33,253 bases of DNA from Lachnospiraceae bacterium. Lineage in GTDB: Bacteria > Bacillota > Clostridia > Lachnospirales > Lachnospiraceae. The translations under genes were made by a program, and so were the position numbers. Where the stretch lies: the NCBI GenBank assembly GCA_030825115.1, contig JAPJQL010000037.1, positions 1-33,253 of the forward strand. The letters run 5' to 3'. Shown in pieces: positions 1 through 6,914 of this stretch; the stretch's first letter is position 1; each line of letters opens with the position of its first letter. The notes beneath the pieces are model-generated. The model was not told where the DNA came from and ran no database searches. It saw only the letters and a list, made by a program, of their open reading frames with translations.

Positions 1-206
1 GAATGCGTCGGTCGAGGCGAGGTCGCATGCGATGGTCGAGACCAGAATGTATGCGGTGGGCGCCAGAATGAAAAGCGGGCGCAGGTCTAGGGGCCGGCGG
101 GTGGTTGGGGGCGGGGGGGTTCGGCGGGGGGGGTGGGGGGGTACTGGCTCCACACCCGCCCCGTGCCCCCCGCCTCCCACATGGACGGACTTTCGCCACC
201 CTTACA
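1..206. other. G-rich, gene-free contig end, probable assembly artefact
   Basis: This stretch has no believable coding region. Positions 107-151 are almost pure G with runs of up to seven, followed by C-rich sequence to about 180. Nothing else in the window looks like this. The short motif GGTCGAG occurs twice in the first 42 bases. It adjoins the stop codon of the GH105 gene at 207. Low-quality read tail or chimeric sequence at a contig edge is the simplest explanation, inferred from composition alone. Confidence 0.6.
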
Positions 207-1331
207 CTAATCCCGCAACAAAGTCTCAATATAAGCCAAGATCAAAGGCGCAACCCCCTTCGCCTCATTCTTCACAATCGGTTCCCGCATATAATAATCG
301 AAGGTTCCCTCCCGCATCTCCTTATTGCCTAGTCCTGCGACCAGGCAGATGCCGTCAAGCTGCAGTTCTCCGTCTTTTTCAGACAGATATTTCTCACAGA
401 TCCCATCGAAGGCTTTCTTCCCATATGAATAGTAAGATTCCTCTAAATAGCCCAGCCGGACACTTTTCATGATGGCATAGGCAAAGATTGCAGAACCCGA
501 TGTCTCCAGATAATTCGGGGTGATACCGCCGCGGTTTACCACCTGGTACCACATGCCGGAGTCCGGGTCCTGATACGGCAGCATTGAGTCGATCAGCTCC
601 CGGTATATCCGGTTCAACTCGCTCTTTTCTTTCGACAGAGAAGCTGGCATGACCTCCATCGTGTCGATCAGGGCCATCGCATACCAGCCAAGGGCGCGCA
701 GCCAGAAATTGTCGGACAGGCCGGTGACTTTATCACACCAGAATGCTTCCTTTGAATCGTCGTAAGCGTGATAATAAAGGCCGTTTCTGGTGTCGCGCAT
801 CAGACGGTAGACATTTAAAAACTGGTTGTAGCTGTCCATGCAGTTTTCCCCATTGTGATAGGTAAGTTCATACTGCATGTAAAATGGCTGCGCCATATAA
901 AGCCCGTCCAGCCAAATCTGGTTCGGATAGATCATCTTGTGCCAGAAGTTTCCGGTGGATGTGCGGGGCTGCCCCTGAAGCTGGCTGTATACGGTATCGA
1001 TTGCTTTTCTGTATTTTTCCTTTCCGGTCAGCTCGTAAAGGTCAAACAGCGTTTTCCCGGCATTGACGTTGTCCAGGTTGTATTCTTCCGGGTCGTAGGA
1101 GCGGATGCTGCCGTCTTCGTTTACAAAATAATCGATGAAGTGGTCGGCAAAATCCAGATAGTCTTTTTTCTTTGTAATATGGTAGAGTTCGATGATCGCC
1201 TTGATCATACAGCCGTCCATGTAATTCCAGGAGGGCTTGCTTCCCTGCTTGATCTTTTCAATATTCCATATTGGCGCCTGTGGGCTGCTTTTTTCCAACA
1301 GTTGGCCGATGTAGCGGTCTAAGATTTCCAT
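207..1331 (-). CDS. GH105 unsaturated rhamnogalacturonyl/glucuronyl hydrolase (YteR-like)
   Basis: Predicted 374-residue cytoplasmic enzyme of glycoside hydrolase family 105. Members hydrate the 4,5-unsaturated uronic acid at the non-reducing end of oligosaccharides left by pectin or rhamnogalacturonan lyases and release a keto-uronate. Visible family features are WNYMDG at residues 35-40, IWLDGLYMA at 139-147, whose Asp142 matches the general acid/base Asp of YteR, and RALGWYAM at 212-219. The length fits the (alpha/alpha)6-barrel family. I start at 1331 because AAAAAGGAGC lies about 8 bases upstream; an in-frame start at 1400 has no such site. There is no signal peptide. It is divergent from the sugar ABC operon and shares its operator-rich intergenic region. 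Exact substrate (rhamnogalacturonan or homogalacturonan fragments) is not resolved. The stop abuts the doubtful G-rich sequence, so the last few residues deserve caution. Confidence 0.88.
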   Translation of the reverse strand: MEILDRYIGQLLEKSSPQAPIWNIEKIKQGSKPSWNYMDGCMIKAIIELYHITKKKDYLDFADHFIDYFVNEDGSIRSYDPEEYNLDNVNAGKTLFDLYELTGKEKYRKAIDTVYSQLQGQPRTSTGNFWHKMIYPNQIWLDGLYMAQPFYMQYELTYHNGENCMDSYNQFLNVYRLMRDTRNGLYYHAYDDSKEAFWCDKVTGLSDNFWLRALGWYAMALIDTMEVMPASLSKEKSELNRIYRELIDSMLPYQDPDSGMWYQVVNRGGITPNYLETSGSAIFAYAIMKSVRLGYLEESYYSYGKKAFDGICEKYLSEKDGELQLDGICLVAGLGNKEMREGTFDYYMREPIVKNEAKGVAPLILAYIETLLRD

Positions 1332-1363
1332 TATTAAGCTCCTTTTTAGCAGTTGTCGCAATT

Positions 1364-1373
1364 CAAACGTTTG
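1364..1373. promoter_or_regulatory. LacI-type operator candidate, GH105 side
   Basis: CAAACGTTTG is a perfect 10-bp palindrome with the central CG typical of LacI-family operators. It lies about 16 bases downstream of the minus-strand TATGAT element, where a bound repressor would block the start of transcription. Read on the minus strand, its flank AAATGCAAAC is identical to bases 1581-1590 on the plus strand. Confidence 0.45.
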
Positions 1374-1461
1374 CATTTGTTTCATCTTATCATAAAACAA
1401 GTGGAAAAAGAATTGGTTAAAATATACAAAAAAATATTTGTAAAATATACATCATACCTAA

Positions 1462-1490
1462 TTGACATCGGTGCTTATCAGTGATATCAT
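1462..1490 (+). promoter_or_regulatory. Sigma-A promoter of the sugar ABC operon
   Basis: TTGACA at 1462-1467 is separated by 17 bases from TATCAT at 1485-1490. It lies about 150 bases before the substrate-binding protein start, which leaves a long leader containing further GCAAAC half-sites. Confidence 0.7.
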
Positions 1491-1510
1491 GGAATCATCA
1501 ACAGAAATGT

Positions 1511-1605
1511 TGCATGTTTGCTCATGGATTACAAAATGTAAGAGGTTACAAGTAGCAGATATGCATAATTTTTAGCAAGGAAATGCAAACCTTTGCAAAC
1601 ATGCA
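1511..1605. promoter_or_regulatory. Inverted repeat and paired half-sites in the ABC operon leader
   Basis: An 11-base sequence, TGCATGTTTGC at 1511-1521, returns as its exact reverse complement at 1595-1605. The right arm overlaps the second of two GCAAAC direct repeats (1585-1590 and 1595-1600, 10 bases apart, one helical turn). The positions are downstream of the promoter at 1462-1490. They could be repressor sites that roadblock or loop, but this is inference from repeat structure. Confidence 0.4.
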
Positions 1606-1639
1606 GAGGAGCAATAAAAAAGAAAGGGAGAAGTATCTT

Positions 1640-3004
1640 ATGAGAAAGAGCATTAAGAAAGCGGTATCATTAACCCTGGCATCTGTTATGGCATTGTCCC
1701 TGACGGCATGCGGCGGCAGCAAGAGCAGCAGCGAGGCGACGACAGCAGCTGCGGCAAACAACAACGCAGGAGGAGAAGCGGCAAGTTCCGACGAGCAGGT
1801 AAACCTGACTTTTTCCTGGTGGGGCGGTGATGCCAGACATGAGGCGACTGAGAAGGCGATCGAGGCGTTCATGGCAAAATACCCGAACATTACGGTGACT
1901 CCGGAGTACGGCGCATGGACAGGCTGGGAAGAGAAGCAGTCCTTAAACCTGCTGGGCGGCAACGGCGCAGATGTGATGCAGATCAACTGGAACTGGATCG
2001 AATCCTACAGCAACAATGGAACCAATTTTGCAAACCTGGAGGATTATTCCGACGTACTTGACCTGACCCAGTTCCCGGAGAGCTCTCTGGAACTTTGCAA
2101 AGCGGACGGTAAGCTGATGGCAGTGCCGGTAGCGCTGACCGGACGTCTGTTCTACTGGAACAAGACCACGTTTGACGAGGTGGGCGTGGCGATCCCGACC
2201 GACACCGATTCCCTGATGGCAGCAGGCGCTGCATTCAAGGCATTTAATGGAGACTATTATCCGCTGGCTCTTGGCGAGTATGACAGGATCATCTTCATGG
2301 TTTACTATCTGGAGTCCATCTACAACAAGCCATGGGTAGAGAACGGCGAACTGAACTACACCGCAGAAGAGATCCAGAAGGGTATGGACTTTATCTGCGA
2401 GCTGGAGGCAGCTCATGTGATCCCGACGATCGCGACGATCCAGGGCGATATGGCAGACTCTCTTGACAAGAACGCAAAATGGATTGACGGCAAGTATGCA
2501 GGTATCTTCGAGTGGGATTCCTCTGCAAGCAAGTTCCAGAAGGCGATCGTAGAGTCTACCAACAAACCTGGCCAGGAATTTGTCATCGGAGACTTCATCA
2601 AGTTTGGCGATTACAATGGCGGATTTACCAAGATTTCCATGGGTCTTGCAGTAGCAGCAACCTCTGCACATCCGAAGGAGGCTGCAATGCTGATCAACTT
2701 CCTGTTAAATGATCAGGAGGGTGTTGAGATCTGCGCTACCGAGCGTGGCATTCCGTGTTCTGCAGCAGCAGTTGAGATTCTGAACGAAAAGAATCTTGGC
2801 GATTCTCTGGTGAAAGAGGCGAATGCAAAAGTGCTTGCATACTCCCCGTTCCCGCTGGATACCAAGTTTGAGCACAACGACTTAAAAGCTAACCCGGATG
2901 GCGTATACTACAAAGTGTTTGGCAAGCTGAGCGCCGGCGACAGCGACAGTGCAAAAGCAGCACAGGATTTGATCAATGGCATCAATGAGTGCCTGGGAAA
3001 CTGA
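1640..3004 (+). CDS. Sugar ABC transporter substrate-binding lipoprotein (family 1)
   Basis: Predicted 454-residue extracellular solute-binding lipoprotein of a CUT1-type carbohydrate importer. The N-terminus MRKSIKKAVSL is followed by a hydrophobic stretch and the lipobox LTAC, with Cys24 as the lipidated residue, then a Ser/Ala/Asn-rich linker to about residue 55. The mature part starts with VNLTFSWWGG, typical of family 1 binding proteins. ATG 1640 is chosen because AAAGGGAG lies 9 bases upstream; an in-frame start at 1583 would place 19 extra residues before the signal peptide. It leads an operon with two permeases. Adjacency to GH105 and GH28 genes suggests oligogalacturonides or rhamnogalacturonan fragments as ligand, which is inferred. 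Expression could be high relative to the permeases because a stable hairpin follows at once. Confidence 0.92.
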   Translation: MRKSIKKAVSLTLASVMALSLTACGGSKSSSEATTAAAANNNAGGEAASSDEQVNLTFSWWGGDARHEATEKAIEAFMAKYPNITVTPEYGAWTGWEEKQSLNLLGGNGADVMQINWNWIESYSNNGTNFANLEDYSDVLDLTQFPESSLELCKADGKLMAVPVALTGRLFYWNKTTFDEVGVAIPTDTDSLMAAGAAFKAFNGDYYPLALGEYDRIIFMVYYLESIYNKPWVENGELNYTAEEIQKGMDFICELEAAHVIPTIATIQGDMADSLDKNAKWIDGKYAGIFEWDSSASKFQKAIVESTNKPGQEFVIGDFIKFGDYNGGFTKISMGLAVAATSAHPKEAAMLINFLLNDQEGVEICATERGIPCSAAAVEILNEKNLGDSLVKEANAKVLAYSPFPLDTKFEHNDLKANPDGVYYKVFGKLSAGDSDSAKAAQDLINGINECLGN

Positions 3005-3044
3005 TCTGATATGACAAGATAACCGACAGCATGGAACAACCCAA

Positions 3045-3073
3045 AAGCCGCCAAAGCGAATCTTTGGCGGCTT
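3045..3073 (+). other. Strong intercistronic hairpin after the binding-protein gene
   Basis: AAGCCGCCAAAG (3045-3056) pairs perfectly with CTTTGGCGGCTT (3062-3073) around a five-base loop. No U-tract follows, so it is not a standard intrinsic terminator. Hairpins at this place in binding-protein operons commonly protect the upstream mRNA from 3' decay and raise binding-protein levels over permease levels. That role is inferred here. Confidence 0.65.
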
Positions 3074-3097
3074 CTATAAAGAAAAAGGATATCGGGA

Positions 3098-3442
3098 ATG
3101 GATATAAAGATTGCCGTAAAAGACAAGGAAAATTATGGAGAGATCGTGAACTGGTTTCGCAGCCGGGAAACATTGGACATGGATGATATGGTGCTTCTTG
3201 TAGATACAATAGAGGCGATGTCCGAGGAAATCTTCGAGCATTATAGAGCATTGCAGGACATCTGCAGAAAAGAAATCAAACAGATACAAAACAGATACCG
3301 GGCTGAGGCAGACCCCGATGCCGTCTGGGACGGGACAGACAGGACCAGGCTGGCCTATGTGATTGAAAAGGCATGCAGCCTGGGCGTGCTCTTACCGGAA
3401 AAGTATGAGGACATGGCAGGAAATCTGACGGCAGACAAATAA
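3098..3442 (+). CDS. Uncharacterised 114-residue protein within the sugar ABC operon
   Basis: I do not recognise this protein. It is small, charged and predicted soluble, with no signal peptide, membrane segment or cysteine cluster (Cys at 56 and 93 only). Residues 30-70 look helical and amphipathic and the centre is rich in Glu, Lys and Arg (for example HYRALQDICRKEIKQIQNRY). The segment DGTDRTRLAYVIEKA at 78-92 may form another helix. AAAAAGG precedes ATG 3098 by about 10 bases. It lies 93 bases after the binding-protein gene and 24 bases before the first permease, so it is very likely cotranscribed with them. A cytoplasmic accessory or regulatory role in uptake is possible, but nothing in the sequence proves it. 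Confidence 0.72.
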   Translation: MDIKIAVKDKENYGEIVNWFRSRETLDMDDMVLLVDTIEAMSEEIFEHYRALQDICRKEIKQIQNRYRAEADPDAVWDGTDRTRLAYVIEKACSLGVLLPEKYEDMAGNLTADK

Positions 3443-3466
3443 TAAACAAAGGCAGGAGGTAACCAT

Positions 3467-4369
3467 ATGCAGAAGAATAAAAGCTTCAGTAAAGTATTGG
3501 CTGAGAACATCGGGTTCTTATTCATCGTACCGTGGCTGATCGGGTTTATCTTATTTAAGGTTTATCCGTTTGCATCTTCGCTGTATTACAGCTTTACAAA
3601 CTATGATCTGTTTACCGGGATCACAAAGACAGGTCTGATGAACTATCAGAAGATCTTTACCGATGAGGATATCATCCGGGCATTTGCAGTTACATTTAAG
3701 TATGCAATTTTTGATGTGCCGCTGAAACTGGCGTTTGCATTGTTCATTGCCTACATACTGAACTTTAAGTTAAAAGGCGTCAACTTCTTCCGTACCGCTT
3801 ACTACATTCCGTCTATCCTCGGCGGATCGATCGCGATTGCGATTCTCTGGAGAGCGGTATTTAACACCGACGGCCTGATCAATACGGTAGTCACCTTCTT
3901 TGGAGGCGAGAAGATCAACTGGATGGCAGGAGCCAACAGCGCGCTCTTTGTGATCATCCTGCTCCGTGTGTGGCAGTTTGGATCTGCGATGGTCATCTTT
4001 TTAGCAGCGCTTAAAGGGGTGTCCGCCGACCTTTACGAGGCGGCTTCCATCGACGGCGCGGGCAAATGGACCCAGTTCTTTAAGATTACCGTGCCGATCA
4101 TCACACCGGTTATCTTTTATAACCTGATCACCCAGCTCTGCCAGGCGTTCCAGGAATTCAACGCGCCGTATCTGGTAACCAAGGGTGGGCCAAACGGTGC
4201 TACGACATTGATTTCGATGCTGATCTACAACAATGCATTTCTTCGCCACAAGATGGGCATGGCAAGTGCACAGGCATGGATCCTGTTCATTATCGTTATG
4301 ACATTCACGGCGGTTGCATTTATCAGCCAGAAAAAATGGGTTTATTACTCAGACGAAGACGGGAGGTAG
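3467..4369 (+). CDS. Sugar ABC transporter permease (MalF/UgpA type)
   Basis: Predicted 300-residue inner permease subunit of a CUT1 sugar importer with about six membrane segments; the first is near residues 15-35. The cytoplasmic EAA loop that docks to the ATPase is clear at residues 191-210 (EAASIDGAGKWTQFFKITVP). A consensus AGGAGG lies just upstream of ATG 3467. The gene for the second permease starts 6 bases after its stop, so the two are translationally close and should form a heterodimer. No ATP-binding subunit is encoded nearby. In Firmicutes such transporters often borrow a shared MsmX/MsmK-type ATPase encoded elsewhere, which is the likely case here. Confidence 0.93.
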   Translation: MQKNKSFSKVLAENIGFLFIVPWLIGFILFKVYPFASSLYYSFTNYDLFTGITKTGLMNYQKIFTDEDIIRAFAVTFKYAIFDVPLKLAFALFIAYILNFKLKGVNFFRTAYYIPSILGGSIAIAILWRAVFNTDGLINTVVTFFGGEKINWMAGANSALFVIILLRVWQFGSAMVIFLAALKGVSADLYEAASIDGAGKWTQFFKITVPIITPVIFYNLITQLCQAFQEFNAPYLVTKGGPNGATTLISMLIYNNAFLRHKMGMASAQAWILFIIVMTFTAVAFISQKKWVYYSDEDGR

Positions 4370-4375
4370 GAGAAC

Positions 4376-5227
4376 GTGACAAGAGAACAAAAAGCAAAAG
4401 TCAGCGCCTTTGTGCGTTACGTATTATTGATTGCTGTCGGCTTTATCATGGTTTACCCCCTGATCTGGATGGTGGGCGCCACGTTTAAGACAAACTCGGA
4501 GATCTTTACCAGCGCATGGTTCTGGCCGAAAAATCCGGTGTTTGACGGATACAGCAACGCATTTAAGAGCTATGGCGGCAAGATCAGCCTGATCACCTCC
4601 ATGCTGAATACTTACAAGATCGTGATACCGAAGGTTATCTTTACGGTAATCTCCGCGACAATCACCGCTTACGGATTTGCACGCTTCAATTTTGTCGGAA
4701 AAGGCGTGATGTTTTCCCTGATGATCTCCACCCTGTTCCTTCCGCAGGTTGTGTTGAATGCTCCGCAGTACATCATGTACAACAAATGGGGATGGACCGA
4801 TTCCTACCTGCCTTTGGTAGTCCCGTCTCTGTTTGCGGCGGATACCTACTTTGTGTTCATGCTGGTGCAGTTCCTCCGCGGGATTCCGAGAGAACTTGAG
4901 GAGGCGGCAAAGATCGACGGGTGCAACTCGTTAAAGACCTTGTGGTATGTCATCGTTCCGATGTTAAAGCCATCGCTGGTGTCCTGTGCGCTGTTCCAGT
5001 TCATGTGGACCTCCAATGACTTCCAGGGACCGTTGATCTACATTTCCAACATGACGAAGTATACCCACTCGATCTACCTGCGTATGTCCATGGACGGAGA
5101 CGTTGGGTTCCAGTGGAACCGTATCCTCGCCATGTCCCTGATTACGATCATTCCTTCCCTGATCGTGTTCTTCTGCGCGCAGGACTCTTTCATCGATGGA
5201 ATCGCGGCAGGCGGCGTCAAAGGTTAA
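4376..5227 (+). CDS. Sugar ABC transporter permease (MalG/UgpE type)
   Basis: Predicted 283-residue second permease of the CUT1 importer. It starts with GTG at 4376 preceded by GGTAGGAG. The first membrane span is about residues 12-34, and the EAA loop is at 176-195 (EEAAKIDGCNSLKTLWYVIV). The C-terminus ends in DGIAAGGVKG, the usual ending of this subunit family. It is the last gene of the transporter operon and is followed by an intrinsic terminator at 5251-5280. Substrate is inferred from the flanking GH105 and GH28 genes. Confidence 0.93.
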   Translation: MTREQKAKVSAFVRYVLLIAVGFIMVYPLIWMVGATFKTNSEIFTSAWFWPKNPVFDGYSNAFKSYGGKISLITSMLNTYKIVIPKVIFTVISATITAYGFARFNFVGKGVMFSLMISTLFLPQVVLNAPQYIMYNKWGWTDSYLPLVVPSLFAADTYFVFMLVQFLRGIPRELEEAAKIDGCNSLKTLWYVIVPMLKPSLVSCALFQFMWTSNDFQGPLIYISNMTKYTHSIYLRMSMDGDVGFQWNRILAMSLITIIPSLIVFFCAQDSFIDGIAAGGVKG

Positions 5228-5250
5228 GGATTGTCAAATATATATAAAAT

Positions 5251-5280
5251 GGGGATTCTCGCAGGGGAGTCCCCTTTTTT
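5251..5280 (+). terminator. Intrinsic terminator after the sugar ABC operon
   Basis: GGGGATTCTC and GGGAGTCCCC form a 10-bp stem with two G-U pairs around a GCAG loop, followed by six T residues. It should limit read-through into the GH28 gene, which starts only 31 bases later and has no obvious promoter in the gap. Confidence 0.85.
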
Positions 5281-5311
5281 CAAATAGTACGGGAAACGGA
5301 GGAGAGGACAC

Positions 5312-6874
5312 ATGAAGATCAAAAGCATATTCCAGACAGCAAGATGCGTGACGTTGGAAATTGAGGACGGGGGCATCTTTGAGACGAAAAAAAGTTATGA
5401 CATCTATGTAAACGACAGCTATTACGGCAGCACCGAACGGGTGATCACAAGCGTCTACGGGCTGAAGCCGGACACGGATTACCGGTTTTGCGTACAGGAA
5501 GGAGAAGGCGGACAAAGCGCATGTCTGGATCTGAGGACCGACTATGAGTTTGTAACCTTAGATGTCCGGGATTTTGGAGCAAAAGGCGATGGACTGCAGA
5601 ACGATACCCTCTATATCCAGGCGGCAATCATGGCATGTCCGAAAGACGGCCGGGTACTGATCCCGGAAGGGACGTATAAGATCACCAGCCTTTTTTTGAA
5701 AGATGACATCCGGATCGAACTGGCAAAAGGGGCGGTATTGTCGGCAGAGACGGACAGGACGGCGTTTCCGGTATTTCCGGGGCTGATCCAGAGCTATGAT
5801 GAGGAGGGGGAGTACAACCTCGGAACGTGGGAAGGGAATCCGCTGCCGATGTTTGCCGGGATCGTGACCGGAGTGAACGTAAAACGTGCGGTTATCTACG
5901 GACAGGGGACAATCGAAGGAAATGCCAATGACAATTCAGATAACTGGTGGTATAATGCGAAGGTAAAGCGGATTGCATTTCGCCCGAGGATGATATTTTT
6001 AAACCGCTGCGAAGACATCGTGATCCAGGGAATCCGGGTGCAGAACAGCCCGAGCTGGAATATCCATCCCTATTTCTCCGAACATCTGCGGTTTATCGAC
6101 CTGACGGTCTTAAATCCGAAGGATTCTCCAAACACAGACGGGCTGGACCCGGAATCCTGCAGGGATGTGGAGATCGTGGGCATATATTTTTCTCTCGGAG
6201 ACGACTGCATCGCCCTGAAATCCGGGAAGATCTACATGGGGGCAAAGTATAAGACGCCTTGCGAGGACATCACGATCCGTCAATGCTGTATGAGAGACGG
6301 GCACGGCTCTATCACGATCGGCAGCGAGATGGCGGGCGGAGTGAAGAATCTGACGGTGAAGGACTGCTTATTCCTCCACACCGACAGGGGGCTTCGGATC
6401 AAGACCCGGCGGGGGAGAGGCAAGGACGCGGTGATTGACGGCATCTTATTCGAGAATATCCGCATGGACCATGTGATGACTCCGTTTGTCATAAACAGTT
6501 TTTATTTCTGTGACCCGGACGGCCACACGGAGTATGTGAGGACGAAGGAGTGCCTGCCGGTGGATGAGAGAACGCCGGATATCAGGACGCTGGTATTCCA
6601 TAATATCGAGGCCGGGAACTGTCATGTGGCAGCGGCTTATCTGTATGGGCTGCCGGAGAAGAAGATAAGAAAGGTGGTCATGGAGCACATCCATGTGACC
6701 TATGCAAAAGACGCCAGAAAAGATGTGCCTGCGATGATGGATGGCCTGGATTCCTGCAGCAGGATGGGGATATTTGCAAAAAATATCGAGAGTCTGACGC
6801 TTCGGGATGTGACGGTAGAAGGACCGGACGGCGAGGCATATCTTCTGGAGGGAATAGACAAAGTGGAACAGTAA
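5312..6874 (+). CDS. GH28 polygalacturonase / exo-polygalacturonase-like hydrolase
   Basis: Predicted 520-residue glycoside hydrolase family 28 enzyme that cleaves alpha-1,4-galacturonan linkages. Residues about 10-65 resemble the fibronectin-III-like domain often found before bacterial GH28 catalytic domains. The beta-helix then starts with VRDFGAKGDG (85-94). All hallmark groups are present: NTDG 274-277, the DD pair Asp297-Asp298, the His-Gly at 331-332 within GHGSITIGSE, and RIK 362-364. No signal peptide is visible, so it should act in the cytoplasm on imported oligogalacturonides. GGAGGAGAGG precedes ATG 5312. It follows the transporter terminator and is 40 bases from the LacI regulator start, so those two genes are probably cotranscribed. 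Endo or exo mode cannot be settled by reading; the bacterial type with an N-terminal FN3 is often exo-acting. Confidence 0.9.
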   Translation: MKIKSIFQTARCVTLEIEDGGIFETKKSYDIYVNDSYYGSTERVITSVYGLKPDTDYRFCVQEGEGGQSACLDLRTDYEFVTLDVRDFGAKGDGLQNDTLYIQAAIMACPKDGRVLIPEGTYKITSLFLKDDIRIELAKGAVLSAETDRTAFPVFPGLIQSYDEEGEYNLGTWEGNPLPMFAGIVTGVNVKRAVIYGQGTIEGNANDNSDNWWYNAKVKRIAFRPRMIFLNRCEDIVIQGIRVQNSPSWNIHPYFSEHLRFIDLTVLNPKDSPNTDGLDPESCRDVEIVGIYFSLGDDCIALKSGKIYMGAKYKTPCEDITIRQCCMRDGHGSITIGSEMAGGVKNLTVKDCLFLHTDRGLRIKTRRGRGKDAVIDGILFENIRMDHVMTPFVINSFYFCDPDGHTEYVRTKECLPVDERTPDIRTLVFHNIEAGNCHVAAAYLYGLPEKKIRKVVMEHIHVTYAKDARKDVPAMMDGLDSCSRMGIFAKNIESLTLRDVTVEGPDGEAYLLEGIDKVEQ

Positions 6875-6914
6875 TGCCGCAAAGAAACGCGGCGGATAAC
6901 AGGAGATGGGAGTT

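Larger units (their letters stand above)
1332..1639. promoter_or_regulatory. Divergent regulatory region, GH105 gene and sugar ABC operon
   Basis: This 308-base gene-free stretch holds the start signals of both transcription units. The plus-strand promoter is at 1462-1490. A minus-strand -10 candidate, TATGAT, is at 1389-1394 without a good -35. GCAAAC half-sites recur: a 10-bp palindrome at 1364-1373, GTTTGC at 1516-1521, and GCAAAC at 1585-1590 and 1595-1600. The plus-strand ribosome site AAAGGGAG is at 1623-1630. The arrangement fits joint control by a LacI-family repressor, presumably the one encoded at 6915-7928. Confidence 0.6.

Noticed and set aside
32..472. Open frame on the plus strand across the G-rich start
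   Set aside because: Its translation is low-complexity Gly/Arg/Pro and it runs antisense into the well-supported GH105 gene; no ribosome site.
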